Assembly (NCBI RefSeq): GCF_004022465.1
Contig: NZ_SAVA01000001.1
Coordinates: forward strand, 62,001-126,000
Direction: 5' to 3'
Source: Rhodobacter huangdaonensis
GTDB lineage: Bacteria; Pseudomonadota; Alphaproteobacteria; Rhodobacterales; Rhodobacteraceae
Length of the DNA stretch: 64,000 nt
Part shown: positions 25,060-34,205 of the stretch, in pieces
How positions within the stretch are numbered: the first letter of the stretch is position 1
Layout: the number at the start of each line of letters is the position of its first letter
Position numbers and translations under genes: made by a program
The notes under the pieces: generated by a model
What the model was told of the DNA's origin: nothing
The model's database searches: none
Seen by the model: the letters and a program-made list of their open reading frames with translations, nothing else

Positions 25060-25806
25060 TCAGATGCAGCGCCCGCCGTCGACTTCCATCGCGACGCCGG
25101 TGATCATCGAGGCCTCGTCCGAGCACAGGAAGGCCGCGGCATTGCCCATGTCGGCGGGGGTCGAGAACCGCCCGAGCGGAATCGTCGAGAGGAACTTCGC
25201 CCGCGTCTCGGGCGTGTCGGCCCCCATGAAGGTCGCCAGCAGCGGCGTGTCGCCGGCGACCGGATTGATTGCGTTCACCCGGATGCCGAAGGGCGCAAGC
25301 TCGACCGCCATCGCCCGCGTCGCGGTGATCACCCAGCCCTTCGAGGCATTGTACCAGGTCAGGTTCGGCCGCGGCGAGACCCCGCCGGTCGAGGCGACAT
25401 TCAGGATCGCCCCCGATTTCTGCACCTTGAAATGCGGTACGATCACCCGCGCGCCGTGATAGACCGAGCGCATGTTGACAGCGGCGATGCGGTCGAAGGT
25501 CGCCTCGTCGAGCGCGTCGAGCGGCGTCGGCACATGGCCGACACCCGCGTTGTTCACCAAGATGTCGAGCCCGCCGAAGGCCGCCAGCGCCAGATCGCGC
25601 GCCGCCTCGAAACCCGCCGCCTGCGACACGTCGCCGGTGATCGCCCGCGCCGCCAGACCGACCGCCGCCGCCACGCGCCCGGCCGCCGCACCGTCGCGGT
25701 CCATCACCACGACCCGCGCCCCCTCCGCCGCCATCTTGGCCACGATGCCCTCGCCGAACCCAGATCCGCCGCCGGTGACGATCGCCACCTTGCCTTCCAG
25801 ACGCAT
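25060..25806 (-). CDS. Short-chain dehydrogenase/reductase
   Basis: A 248-residue classical SDR. Cofactor motif VAIVTGGGSGFGEGI and an acidic residue after strand 2 (VVVMDRD) suggest NAD(H) preference; NNAG is present as ILVNNAGVGH; the active-site Ser is in ILNVASTGG and the Tyr-Lys pair in WYNASKGWV; the C-terminus DGGRCI is typical. It precedes the isopropylmalate-dehydrogenase-like gene on the minus strand and is divergent from the aldehyde dehydrogenase, with 155 bases between. A role in oxidising a hydroxy-acid or alcohol intermediate is likely, but the substrate is unknown. Confidence 0.9.
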   Translation of the reverse strand: MRLEGKVAIVTGGGSGFGEGIVAKMAAEGARVVVMDRDGAAAGRVAAAVGLAARAITGDVSQAAGFEAARDLALAAFGGLDILVNNAGVGHVPTPLDALDEATFDRIAAVNMRSVYHGARVIVPHFKVQKSGAILNVASTGGVSPRPNLTWYNASKGWVITATRAMAVELAPFGIRVNAINPVAGDTPLLATFMGADTPETRAKFLSTIPLGRFSTPADMGNAAAFLCSDEASMITGVAMEVDGGRCI

Positions 25807-25961
25807 GTTTTCCTCCCCTGGCCCCGAAACGGCCCTGCCGCGCAGAATGGCCAAGGGGGCCTGGCGGGACCAGTCGCTTTATCTGAACGCGGGATCAGTT
25901 TTCCTTCCTTGAGCCGCGGGGGCCGGGGCGGGCATGATCCGGCCCGAGGGAGGACTTTCAG

Positions 25962-27449
25962 ATGACGGACTGGGCTGCGCGCGCGGGCGCGCTTTATGAC
26001 GGCGGCTTTCGCCCGATGTTCATCGGCGGGGCCTGGGTGCCGGCGCGCTCGGGGGCGGTGATCGAGGCACGCAACCCCGCGACCGGGGCGCGTCTAGCCA
26101 CCGTGCCGCGCGGTGCCGCTGCCGATGTCGAGGCCGCGGTCGGCGCCGCGCGCCGTGCCTTCGAGGGGCCGTGGTCGCGCTTCACCCCGTTCGAGCGTCA
26201 GGCCCTGCTGCTGCGCATCGCCGAACGCTTCGAGGCGGAATGGGAGACGCTGTGCCTGTCGGACACGCTCGACATGGGCATGCCGATCGTGCGCACCCTT
26301 GCCAACCGCCGCCGGGTGATCGGCATGCTGCGCTTCTATGCCGGCCAGGCGGTGGCGCTGCACGGCGCGACGATCCCGAATTCCTTCCCCGGCGAGATCC
26401 TGTCGCAGACGGTGAAGGAGCCGGTCGGCGTCGTCGGCGCGATCATCCCCTGGAATGCGCCGATCGCGGGGTCGGTGTGGAAGCTGGCACCGGCGCTCGC
26501 CACCGGCTGCACCGTGGTGCTGAAACCCTCCGAGGAGGCCTCGCTCACGGTGCTGCTGATCGCGCGGCTGATGCAGGAGGCGGGCCTGCCCGAGGGCGTG
26601 GTGAACATCGTCACCGGCACCGGCGCCGAGGCGGGCGCGGCGCTCGCCGCGCATCCGGGCGTCGACAAGATCGTCTTCACCGGCTCGACCGCGACCGGTC
26701 AGGCGATCGCCCGCGCCGCGACCGGCAATCTGAAACGGGTGTCGCTCGAGCTGGGCGGCAAGTCGCCGGTGATCGTGTGCCGCGATGCCGACATCGACAA
26801 GGCAGTGCCGGTCGCGGCGATGGCGGTCTTCGCCAATTCCGGGCAGATCTGCATCGCCGGCTCGCGGCTGTTCGTTGCGCGCGAGATCCACGACAGCTTC
26901 GTCGCCCGCGTCGCCGACTATGCGCGCGGGCTGCGCATCGGCCATGGTATCGAGCCGGAAACCGAGATCGGTCCGATCATCTCGGCCCGGCAGGCCGACC
27001 GGATCGAGGATTTCCTCGCCGCCGGCCCCGACGAAGGCGCCGAGCTGCTTGCCGGCGGCCGCGCGCTGTCGGGCCCGGGCTTCGAGGGCGGCCGCTTCAT
27101 CGCCCCGACGGTCTTCGGCGGCGTCACCGACGAGATGCGCATCGCGCGCGAGGAGATCTTCGGCCCGGTGATCTCGGCCCTGCCCTTCGACACGCTCGAG
27201 GAGGTCGTGGCGCGCGCCAATGCCACGCCCTACGGGCTTGCGGCGGGGGTCTTCACCACCCATCTCGGCACCGCGCACAAGCTGGCGCGACGGCTGCGGG
27301 CGGGCTCGGTCTGGGTGAACATGTATCACGCGATCGACCCGGCGGTGCCGTTCGGCGGGGTGAAGATGTCGGGCTACGGGCGCGAGGGCGGCATCGAGCA
27401 TCTCGACGAATATCTCGACACCAAGGCGATCTGGATCAACACCGACTGA
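25962..27449 (+). CDS. NAD(P)-dependent aldehyde dehydrogenase
   Basis: A 495-residue ALDH-superfamily enzyme. The oxyanion Asn is in IIPWNAPIAG, the NAD-binding segment is VLKPSEEASLT, the general-base Glu in LELGGKSP (~263), and the nucleophile Cys in FANSGQICIAGSRL (~297). GGGAGG lies before the ATG at 25962. Full length, no lesions. It is transcribed away from the SDR/isopropylmalate-dehydrogenase-like pair and converges with a LysR gene. Oxidation of an aromatic or hydroxylated aldehyde would suit the region, but the sequence does not define the substrate. Confidence 0.93.
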   Translation: MTDWAARAGALYDGGFRPMFIGGAWVPARSGAVIEARNPATGARLATVPRGAAADVEAAVGAARRAFEGPWSRFTPFERQALLLRIAERFEAEWETLCLSDTLDMGMPIVRTLANRRRVIGMLRFYAGQAVALHGATIPNSFPGEILSQTVKEPVGVVGAIIPWNAPIAGSVWKLAPALATGCTVVLKPSEEASLTVLLIARLMQEAGLPEGVVNIVTGTGAEAGAALAAHPGVDKIVFTGSTATGQAIARAATGNLKRVSLELGGKSPVIVCRDADIDKAVPVAAMAVFANSGQICIAGSRLFVAREIHDSFVARVADYARGLRIGHGIEPETEIGPIISARQADRIEDFLAAGPDEGAELLAGGRALSGPGFEGGRFIAPTVFGGVTDEMRIAREEIFGPVISALPFDTLEEVVARANATPYGLAAGVFTTHLGTAHKLARRLRAGSVWVNMYHAIDPAVPFGGVKMSGYGREGGIEHLDEYLDTKAIWINTD

Positions 27450-27485
27450 GGCGGCCACCGGCGGCACCGGGCGCGGCGGGGCGGC

Positions 27486-28385
27486 TCAGCCCTTGCCCAG
27501 CTCGGTGCGGATCAGCGCCATCAGCTGCTCGGAATAGCTGTGCTGGACATAGCCGCGCGCCGTCAGGATGCCGACCGCGCGCCCCGCGCTTGCATCGCTG
27601 ATCGGCACCACGCGGAACTCGGCCGAGGGCAGCATCGGGATCGCGATATTGGGCACCACCGCGACGCCGAGCCCCGCCGCGGCAAGCGCGATCGCGGTAT
27701 AGGCGTTCTGCACCTCGTACTGGATATTCAGCCGGATCTGCGCCTCGCCCGCGATGCGGTCGACCAGCGTGCGGATCGCGGTCTGCCGGTCGAGCACGAT
27801 CAGCGGGAACTGCGCCACCTCGGCAAGGGTCAGCGCCGCACCGCCCTCGTCGAAGTCGGCCGGCAGGCAGGCGACGAGCCGGTCCTCGAGGATCGGCTCG
27901 AAATTGAACTCGGCAAGGCCCGGGATCTCGGGTCCGATATAGAGCTCGACCTCCTGTTCCTGCAGCAGCGTCAGCGCGCCGCTCGGCGGTGTCTCCCGCA
28001 CATCGACCACCGAACGCGGATAGCGCAGCTTGAAGGTGGCGAGGATGGTGCCGAGCCGGGTCGAGGCGAGGGTCGGAGCGCAGGCGATCTTGACATGGCC
28101 GCGCCGGTTCGCGGTGACCTCGGACAGCCGCAGCAGCGCGGTCTGCACATCCGACATCGCGCGGCTGACCTGCTCGTAAAGCATCTTGCCCTCGGGCGTC
28201 AGGTTCGCACGCTGCGGGGTGCGCACGAACAGGCTGATGCCGACCTGTTCCTCGAGGTCGCGGATCTGCATCGACACCGCGGAGGGCGAGCGGTTGCTCT
28301 CTTCCGCGGCCTTGCGGAAGCTGCCGTATTCGGCGGCCAGCAGAAAGGTCTGCAGCAGCTTCAGATTGACGTTGTTCGCGGCCAT
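27486..28385 (-). CDS. LysR-family regulator
   Basis: A 299-residue LysR regulator. Helix-turn-helix: LKLLQTFLLAAEYGSFRKAAEESNRSPSAVSMQIRDLEEQVGISLFVRT. The effector domain shows the usual two-lobe pattern with AAAGLGVAVVPNIAIPML near the hinge. Start ATG at 28385 fits the family N-terminus. It is 70 bases downstream of the ribose-type ABC ATPase gene on the same strand, so it may be co-transcribed with and control that importer; alternatively it acts on the convergent aldehyde dehydrogenase unit. Confidence 0.88.
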   Translation of the reverse strand: MAANNVNLKLLQTFLLAAEYGSFRKAAEESNRSPSAVSMQIRDLEEQVGISLFVRTPQRANLTPEGKMLYEQVSRAMSDVQTALLRLSEVTANRRGHVKIACAPTLASTRLGTILATFKLRYPRSVVDVRETPPSGALTLLQEQEVELYIGPEIPGLAEFNFEPILEDRLVACLPADFDEGGAALTLAEVAQFPLIVLDRQTAIRTLVDRIAGEAQIRLNIQYEVQNAYTAIALAAAGLGVAVVPNIAIPMLPSAEFRVVPISDASAGRAVGILTARGYVQHSYSEQLMALIRTELGKG

Positions 28386-28455
28386 CGGCGGTTTCGGTCC
28401 CTCCCCCCTGTCCCGATACGGGGCGACGGGGCCTGCGGCAAGAGCCTCCACGAGT

Positions 28456-29949
28456 TCAGTGCACCGCAGCGAACATGATCTTTTCCTCGCTCGCCTCGGC
28501 CATCGTCATCTCCTCGACGATCTTGCCGCGCTTGGCGACGAGGACACGGTCGGAAACCGCCATGATCTCGGGCAGGTAGGAGGAGATCACCACGACGGCA
28601 AGGCCCTGGTCGGCAAGTTCGTGGATCAGCTGGTGGATTTCGACGATGGCGCCGACATCGACGCCGCGCGTGGGCTCGTCGAAGATCACCAGCCTCGGTT
28701 TCTGGATCAGCGATTTCGCGATCACCACCTTCTGCTGGTTGCCGCCCGACAGCTCGATCATCCGCGCCCGATCGGAGATCTGCCGCAGTCGCAGCCGCCC
28801 GCCCCATTCCCTTGCCAGCTCCGCCGCCCGGCGCAGCGGCACCGGCGTGAGCGGGTTGCGCCCGGTCGAGAGCTCGCCCAGAAGCAGGTTCTGCCCCGCG
28901 GTCATGGTCTCGAAGAAGCCGTCGAGCTTGCGGTCCTCGGTGACATAGACGATGCCGTCGCGCATTGCCGGGCGCGGCACGCGGTAGCGCACCGGGCGGC
29001 CGTTCAGCCGGATCTCGCCGCCATGCATGAAGTCGCGCTTGAGCACGCCGGCGACGACCTTGGCCATCTCGCTGCGCCCGGCCCCGACCAGACCGAAAAT
29101 CCCCGTCACCTGCCCGCCGAAGACGGAGAAGGAGGCGTTGCGCACCATCGTGCCGCACGACAGGTTCTCGACGCTCAGCACCTTCTCGCCATAGGGGCGC
29201 GGCTCGCGCGGGGCGGCGCCGTGCAGGGTCTCGGTCAGGCTGCGCCCGACCATCGCCTGCACGATCGAGGCGCGGGTGAAGTCGCGCGCCGGGCCGGTCG
29301 CCGCCAGCGTGCCGTCGCGCAGCACGGTGATCCGGTCCGACACCTGCAATGCCTCCTCGAGTGCATGGGTGATGAAGACGATCGCCGTGCCCTGCGCCTT
29401 CATCCGCTCGAGCAACATGAAGAAATGCTTCTTCTCCTCGGGGGTCAGCGTCGCCGTCGGCTCGTCGAAGATGATCACCCGCGCCTTGTGATGCACCGCG
29501 CGGGCGATCTCGACCATCTGCTTCTGCGCCGCGCCGAGGGTCGAGACCTGCGCCGTCGGATCGACCTGAAAGCCCATGCCGACAAGGAACTGCCGGGCCT
29601 CGATGTAAAGGCCGCGCAGCCGGTTGAACATCTTCTCGTCGCCGAGATAGATGTTCTGCGCCACAGTCATCGCCGGCACGAGATTGGTCTCCTGAAAGAC
29701 CATCACGATGCCCTGCGCCAGACCGTCGGCCGGCCCCTTCAGCGTGATGTCCCGGCCGTCGAGCAGCATCTGCCCGCGGCTGAGCCGATAGACCCCCGCC
29801 ATCACCTTGGTCAGGGTGGACTTGCCCGCGCCATTCTCGCCAAGCAGCGCATGGATCTCGCCCTTGCGCAGGGTGAAGTCGATGTCCCGAAACGCCGGGA
29901 TGCCGGCAAAGCTCTTGGTCGCGTTGCGAAATTCGATGATCGTGCTCAT
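28456..29949 (-). CDS. Ribose-type ABC transporter ATP-binding protein (tandem ATPase domains)
   Basis: A 497-residue double ATPase of the RbsA/XylG class. Domain 1 has Walker A GENGAGKST, a variant signature STLGAAQKQMVEIARAV and Walker B VIIFDEPTATLTPEE; domain 2 has the usual degenerate P-loop GLVGAGRSEM, signature LSGGNQQKVVIAKSL and Walker B LVIFDEPTRGVDVGA. It completes an importer with the two permeases and binding protein upstream. The ATG at 29949 is eight bases from the stop of the free beta-propeller gene. Confidence 0.94.
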   Translation of the reverse strand: MSTIIEFRNATKSFAGIPAFRDIDFTLRKGEIHALLGENGAGKSTLTKVMAGVYRLSRGQMLLDGRDITLKGPADGLAQGIVMVFQETNLVPAMTVAQNIYLGDEKMFNRLRGLYIEARQFLVGMGFQVDPTAQVSTLGAAQKQMVEIARAVHHKARVIIFDEPTATLTPEEKKHFFMLLERMKAQGTAIVFITHALEEALQVSDRITVLRDGTLAATGPARDFTRASIVQAMVGRSLTETLHGAAPREPRPYGEKVLSVENLSCGTMVRNASFSVFGGQVTGIFGLVGAGRSEMAKVVAGVLKRDFMHGGEIRLNGRPVRYRVPRPAMRDGIVYVTEDRKLDGFFETMTAGQNLLLGELSTGRNPLTPVPLRRAAELAREWGGRLRLRQISDRARMIELSGGNQQKVVIAKSLIQKPRLVIFDEPTRGVDVGAIVEIHQLIHELADQGLAVVVISSYLPEIMAVSDRVLVAKRGKIVEEMTMAEASEEKIMFAAVH

Positions 29950-29956
29950 CCGTGCC

Positions 29957-31048
29957 TCAGCTTTCCCGGGCCACGCCCCGAAGGCGCAGCAGCTTGCCAT
30001 TGCCCTTCGCCGCCACGAACAGGTCGTCGCCCCGCTCGCAGGCCGAGACGCAGCCATGCGCCGCGCCATCGGCGCGCGAATGGAAGCTGCGCAGCGGCTG
30101 CATCTGCGGCGAGCACTGCACGACGAGCCCGTAGGAGCGGGTTTCCGAGAAGGGTTTCGTCACCCCCATCCGGCGCAGCTGGCTGCCCTGCATCGGCTCG
30201 CGGAACGAGGCCCCGGAGACGAGCGCGGGCGCCATCCAGTAAGGTTCCGGCACCTCGGCCAGCATCCGCCGCCGATAGCCGTCCTCGCGCAGGATGAACT
30301 CGACGAGCTGGTTGCGGCAGGAATAGAAGCTGAGCCAGAACCCCGCCCCGGTCGCCGGCGCGATCCGTGCCGGATAGGCCGGCAGATGCGGCAGCACGGT
30401 CTCGGTCCGGCCGCTGGCCAGATCGACCGCGACGATGCGGTGGCGCCAGCTTTCGGCAAGCCAGACCCGGCGCGAGCCGGTCGCCGCCACCCCCGCGGCC
30501 CAGTGCAGCCCGGTGACGATGCGCTCTGCCCTGCCGCTCGCCAGATGCAGTTTCCACAGGCTGCCGCTCGCCCCCTTCTCCATCAGGTCGCGCCGCCAGT
30601 CGCGTGCCCGGTTCACCGCCGAGCCCTCGGTGACCAGAAGCGTCTCGGTGTCGAGGAAGGCAAGCGCGGTCGGGTGGCGCGGCCCCGCCCCGTCGTCGCC
30701 GAAGCTGCGCCCGTCATGGGCCCCGCCGAGGATCGTCACCCCGGCGCCGTCGAGGCCGATCGCCAGCATGCCCTTGCCGGCGGCCAGCGCGGTGATCTCG
30801 CCGGCGCGGGTGGCAATCTCCTCGGCCGGGCGCCCGCTCCAGCTCAGCCGCAGCACCCGCCCGCCCGAGGAGGCGATCAGCCCCTTTTCGGTCGCACAGA
30901 GATTGTCGACGCCGCGCAGCGTCGCGAAGACCTCGGCCTCGTCGAGCGCGGCATCGGGCAGCAGCGGCCCGTCGAAGATCGGCACGGTGATCGCGGCCTC
31001 GCCGCGGCCGAGGCGGCGGTCGATGAAACGGCGGATGGCGGTGGTCAT
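29957..31048 (-). CDS. SMP-30/strictosidine-synthase-like beta-propeller protein
   Basis: A 363-residue protein with repeated propeller-blade motifs: GVDNLCATEKGLIASSGGRVLRLSW, HPTALAFLDTETLLVTEGS, AAGVAATGSRRVWLAESWRHRIVAVDLASGRTETVLPHLPAYPARIAPATGAGFWLSF, and a last blade GDDLFVAAKGNGKLLRL. The order and the WLAESW...HLPAYPARI phrase parallel the strictosidine-synthase-like family. No signal peptide is seen, so it is probably cytoplasmic. It overlaps the fused permease stop (ATGA) and precedes the ATPase. Lactonase activity is a guess; metal ligands are not certain. Confidence 0.8.
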   Translation of the reverse strand: MTTAIRRFIDRRLGRGEAAITVPIFDGPLLPDAALDEAEVFATLRGVDNLCATEKGLIASSGGRVLRLSWSGRPAEEIATRAGEITALAAGKGMLAIGLDGAGVTILGGAHDGRSFGDDGAGPRHPTALAFLDTETLLVTEGSAVNRARDWRRDLMEKGASGSLWKLHLASGRAERIVTGLHWAAGVAATGSRRVWLAESWRHRIVAVDLASGRTETVLPHLPAYPARIAPATGAGFWLSFYSCRNQLVEFILREDGYRRRMLAEVPEPYWMAPALVSGASFREPMQGSQLRRMGVTKPFSETRSYGLVVQCSPQMQPLRSFHSRADGAAHGCVSACERGDDLFVAAKGNGKLLRLRGVARES

Positions 31049-33156
31049 TTTGCCCTCCAGTAGGTGTCCACGCCGCACCAGCTCTGGTCGGCCTGCGGCA
31101 AGGCGAGCCGGCCCATGCGGTTGTTGAAGATGCCGCACAGATAGAGCGCGCCGCGGTGCTCGCGCATCGAGGTGATCATCGGGTGCCGAGTGCCGCCGAG
31201 ATCCCAGTAGCTTTCGAGGATCTCGCCCTGCTCGTTGAACTTGAGCACGCAGCCGGTGTTCAGGTTCGGCATCAGCCAGGCGTCCTGCGACACCCGCCGC
31301 GCCATCCGCCGGCGAAACCCCGGCATCTCGAGCGCGAGGTCGAGCGCGGGCGTGCGCGAGCCCATCAGCGCCAGCCAGTAATTTCCGTCCGAGGCGCGGT
31401 TGATGTTGTCGGGATAGCCCGGCAGCCCCTCGATCACCCGCTCCATCCGGCCCTTCTTCGGCCCGGCGTAATAGTAGCGGTTGATCCGGCAGCCCCAGCT
31501 TTCGGCGAAAAGCACCGAGACCCCGTCATAGGAGGTGCATACGCCGTTCGGGAAGACGAGGTCGCCGAGCACGGTGCGCGTCGCTTTCGTCTTCGGGTCG
31601 TAGATGATGAGCCGGCCGTTGCCGCGGCTTTCGAGCGCGTCGGCGTACCAGTCATGCATCTCGAAGCGCACCGTCGCCTCGGAGAAGATGATCCGGCCGT
31701 CGGGCAGGATGTCGCAATCGTCGGCGAGCTTCATCACCGAATCGTCGGCCACCGAGGTCCAGCTGCGGTTGGTCTCGGCGGTGAGCAGGCTGACCTCGCC
31801 GCCCGGGGTGACCTGATAAAGCCCCATGCCGCCGACACAGACCGCCATGTTGCCCTCGGCGTCGAAGGCCATCCCCTGCGGTGCGCCGCCGGTATGGGCG
31901 AAGATCTCGTGCCGGGTGTAGTCGGGGGCGAACCAGCGCACGATGTCGCCGTCGCGCGAGCCGGTGTAGAGGTTGTCGTCGCGGTCGAAGATCACGTCCT
32001 CGGCCCCGTCCATGATGCCGAGCCCGATCGGTTCGGCGGCGCGCAGCCGGTCGTTGGGCTGCATCACCCCGCTGTCGGTCGGGATCGCCTCGGGCAGCTT
32101 GGCGAAGGTCGGCGAGATATAGACCGCGCGCAGCAGCTTGTGGCGGTTCTTCACCCAGCGCACATCGAGAAAGACCGCCGCCACCAGCACCAGCCCCAGC
32201 AGCAGCTGGTTCACTGGCCCGGGGATCGCAAGGGCGAGCAACGCGCTCGACAGGATCAGCACGAAGACCGTGCCCATCAGCGCCTTCGCCACCGAGCCGC
32301 GCCCGCCGCCCAGCGAGATCCCGCCGAGCACCGTCGCGGTCAGCGCCTGCAGCTCGAGCCCGGCGCCGATGTCGGAGGCCGCCGAGCCGATCCGCGCGGC
32401 AAACAGGAAGCCGCCGAGCGCCACCAGGACCGAACACAGCACATAGGCCGAGAACACCGTCCGCCGCACATGGATGCCCGCATTATGGGCCGAGCGCCGC
32501 GCCCCTCCCACCGCGAGCAGCCGCCAGCCATAGCGGCCGCGCGACAGCACGACATGCAGCGCAAGCGCAATCGCCGCCATCCCCCAGAACGAGATCGGCA
32601 GCCCCGCCAGATGCCCCATGCCGAGCAGGTCATAGGCCGGAGAATTCGGCGCGTTCATCACGATGTCGGTCGAGATCTTCGGGAACACGATATCGAAGAT
32701 CGAGCGGCCGATGATCAGCGTCACGAGCGTGGTGAGGAAGGCGCGCATCCGCAGCACCCCGACCAGGAAGCCGTTCACCGCACCGCAGGCGGCGCCGACG
32801 GCCAGCGTCAGCGCAAGCCCTGCGGGCAGGCTCAGCCCGAGCACGTTCATGCCGTAAAGCGCCGCCGTCACCGCCAGCGCATAGGTCGAGCCCACCGAAA
32901 GGTCGATCCCGCCGGAGATCATCACCACGGCCAGGCCCAGCACCACGAGCCCGAGTTCGGCCAGCTCGCCCGAGAGGATCGACAGCGTGCCGAATTCGAA
33001 GAACCGCGGCACGATCGGGCCGAAGATCGCGATCATCAGCACGAGGGCGAAGAAGGGGATCGCACTGTCGACCCATTTCTTCGTCAGGATCTCGCCGAAG
33101 ACGTGATCGGGCAGCAGCCGATAGCGCAGTCGGACGAAGGAGTCGGTCAGGCTCAT
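31045..33156 (-). CDS. Fusion: ribose-type ABC permease plus strictosidine-synthase-like beta-propeller
   Basis: A single 703-residue frame. Residues ~25-335 are a BPD_transp_2 permease (ISGGIDLSVGSTYALAVT, RVRAFLTTLVTLIIGRSI-like segment, LTATVLGGISLGGGRGSVAKALMG, ending IPGPVNQLLLGLVLVAAVFLDVRW). A ~35-residue linker leads to a beta-propeller (~375-700) with strictosidine-synthase-family phrases GAEDVIFDRDDNLYTGSRDGDIVRW, CDILPDGRIIFSEAT, FPNGVCTSYDGVSVLFAESWGCRINRYY and GLPGYPDNINRASDGNYWLAL. The frame is continuous with no in-frame stop, and AAGGA precedes the ATG. RbsC-type permeases end in the cytoplasm, so the propeller probably faces inside. Confidence 0.9.
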   Translation of the reverse strand: MSLTDSFVRLRYRLLPDHVFGEILTKKWVDSAIPFFALVLMIAIFGPIVPRFFEFGTLSILSGELAELGLVVLGLAVVMISGGIDLSVGSTYALAVTAALYGMNVLGLSLPAGLALTLAVGAACGAVNGFLVGVLRMRAFLTTLVTLIIGRSIFDIVFPKISTDIVMNAPNSPAYDLLGMGHLAGLPISFWGMAAIALALHVVLSRGRYGWRLLAVGGARRSAHNAGIHVRRTVFSAYVLCSVLVALGGFLFAARIGSAASDIGAGLELQALTATVLGGISLGGGRGSVAKALMGTVFVLILSSALLALAIPGPVNQLLLGLVLVAAVFLDVRWVKNRHKLLRAVYISPTFAKLPEAIPTDSGVMQPNDRLRAAEPIGLGIMDGAEDVIFDRDDNLYTGSRDGDIVRWFAPDYTRHEIFAHTGGAPQGMAFDAEGNMAVCVGGMGLYQVTPGGEVSLLTAETNRSWTSVADDSVMKLADDCDILPDGRIIFSEATVRFEMHDWYADALESRGNGRLIIYDPKTKATRTVLGDLVFPNGVCTSYDGVSVLFAESWGCRINRYYYAGPKKGRMERVIEGLPGYPDNINRASDGNYWLALMGSRTPALDLALEMPGFRRRMARRVSQDAWLMPNLNTGCVLKFNEQGEILESYWDLGGTRHPMITSMREHRGALYLCGIFNNRMGRLALPQADQSWCGVDTYWRAK

Positions 33157-33166
33157 GGTGGCGTCC

Positions 33167-34177
33167 TTACTTCAGCTGGTCGAGGGTCCAGCAGTTGCGC
33201 CCGGTCGCATTGCTCTTGTCGACGCGGGTGATCGGGCCGAAGAACACGGTCTTCTCGGCGCCGGCCTGGCGCTCGGGGTGTTGCAGCAACTCCGAGATCT
33301 GCTGCGCCGCGATCTCGGCCTGAATCGGCGCGTTGAAGTTGTAGACGACGTCGAGCAGGCCCTTGCCGATGCTGTCGCAGGCGGTCGCGGCGCCCGCGCC
33401 ATTGGTCACGATCGTCACCTGATCCTGCTTGCCCGCCGCCAGCACCGCCGCGCCCGCGCCGACCTCGGCATTGTCCCAGATCCCCATGATGCCGCACAGA
33501 TCGGGGTGCTGCTGCAGCACCGTCTCGGTGATCTGGCGCGCCTTCTCGCTGTCGTAATCGGCGGGCTGGTCGGAGACGAGCTCGAGCCCCGGGTTCTCGG
33601 CGAGGATCTGGTTCAGCCCCTCGCGCATGTAGATGTTGGCTGCCCCGGTCTGCACCCCGGCGAGCCAGACGATCTTCTTCGAGGGCGCGCCCGGCGCCAT
33701 GCAGGTCTTTGCCAGCTCGCCCGCCTCGAGCCGGCCCATCTCGATCCAGTCATTGCCGACATAGCTGTCGGTCTGGGTGATCGACTGCATGTTGATCTGC
33801 AAGATCTTGATCCCCGCCTGCTGCGCCTGCTTCAGCGCGCGGGCATAGGTCTGCACGTCGGGGTTCTGCACGATCAGCACATCGGGCTTCTCGGCGATCG
33901 CGCCCTGCAGCGCCCGGATCCCCGCCGCGGTGTCCATGTTCGGATCGCGCACCTCGAAGCTGAAGCCGTAGCGCGCGGCGTGGCGCTGCCAGACCGCGGT
34001 CCAGGCCTGGTTCAGGTCCATCCCCTGCGACAGCGGCACGAAGATCACCTTCTTGCCCTTCGTCGCCTCGAGATAGGCGGCGCGGCCGACCTGCTCGATC
34101 TGTTCGGCCATGAGCGGCTGCGCGCACAGGGCAGCCGTCGCCAGCGCCGCGAAGGCGGCTTTCTTCAGGAACGTCAT
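33167..34177 (-). CDS. ABC transporter periplasmic sugar-type binding protein
   Basis: A 336-residue RbsB-type (Peripla_BP_4) binding protein. The signal peptide MTFLKKAAFAALATAALCAQPLMA has a clear AxA-like cleavage site. The mature part has strands typical of the fold: KKVIFVPLSQGMDLNQAW, KPDVLIVQNPDVQTYARALKQAQQAGIKILQINM, and ATACDSIGKGLLDVVYNF. GGGAGG lies six bases before the ATG. It sits between the two permeases' genes, ten bases before the fusion gene. Ligand unknown; the QINMQ segment replaces the more usual VVFD of sugar binders. Confidence 0.92.
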   Translation of the reverse strand: MTFLKKAAFAALATAALCAQPLMAEQIEQVGRAAYLEATKGKKVIFVPLSQGMDLNQAWTAVWQRHAARYGFSFEVRDPNMDTAAGIRALQGAIAEKPDVLIVQNPDVQTYARALKQAQQAGIKILQINMQSITQTDSYVGNDWIEMGRLEAGELAKTCMAPGAPSKKIVWLAGVQTGAANIYMREGLNQILAENPGLELVSDQPADYDSEKARQITETVLQQHPDLCGIMGIWDNAEVGAGAAVLAAGKQDQVTIVTNGAGAATACDSIGKGLLDVVYNFNAPIQAEIAAQQISELLQHPERQAGAEKTVFFGPITRVDKSNATGRNCWTLDQLK

Positions 34178-34205
34178 CGCTTTCCTCCCTTGGATGATCC
34201 GGCGA

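Noticed and set aside
31156..33231. 691-codon frame antisense to the permease-propeller fusion
   Set aside because: Rich in His, Arg, Gln and Pro with no domain; the opposite strand has a continuous domain-bearing frame.
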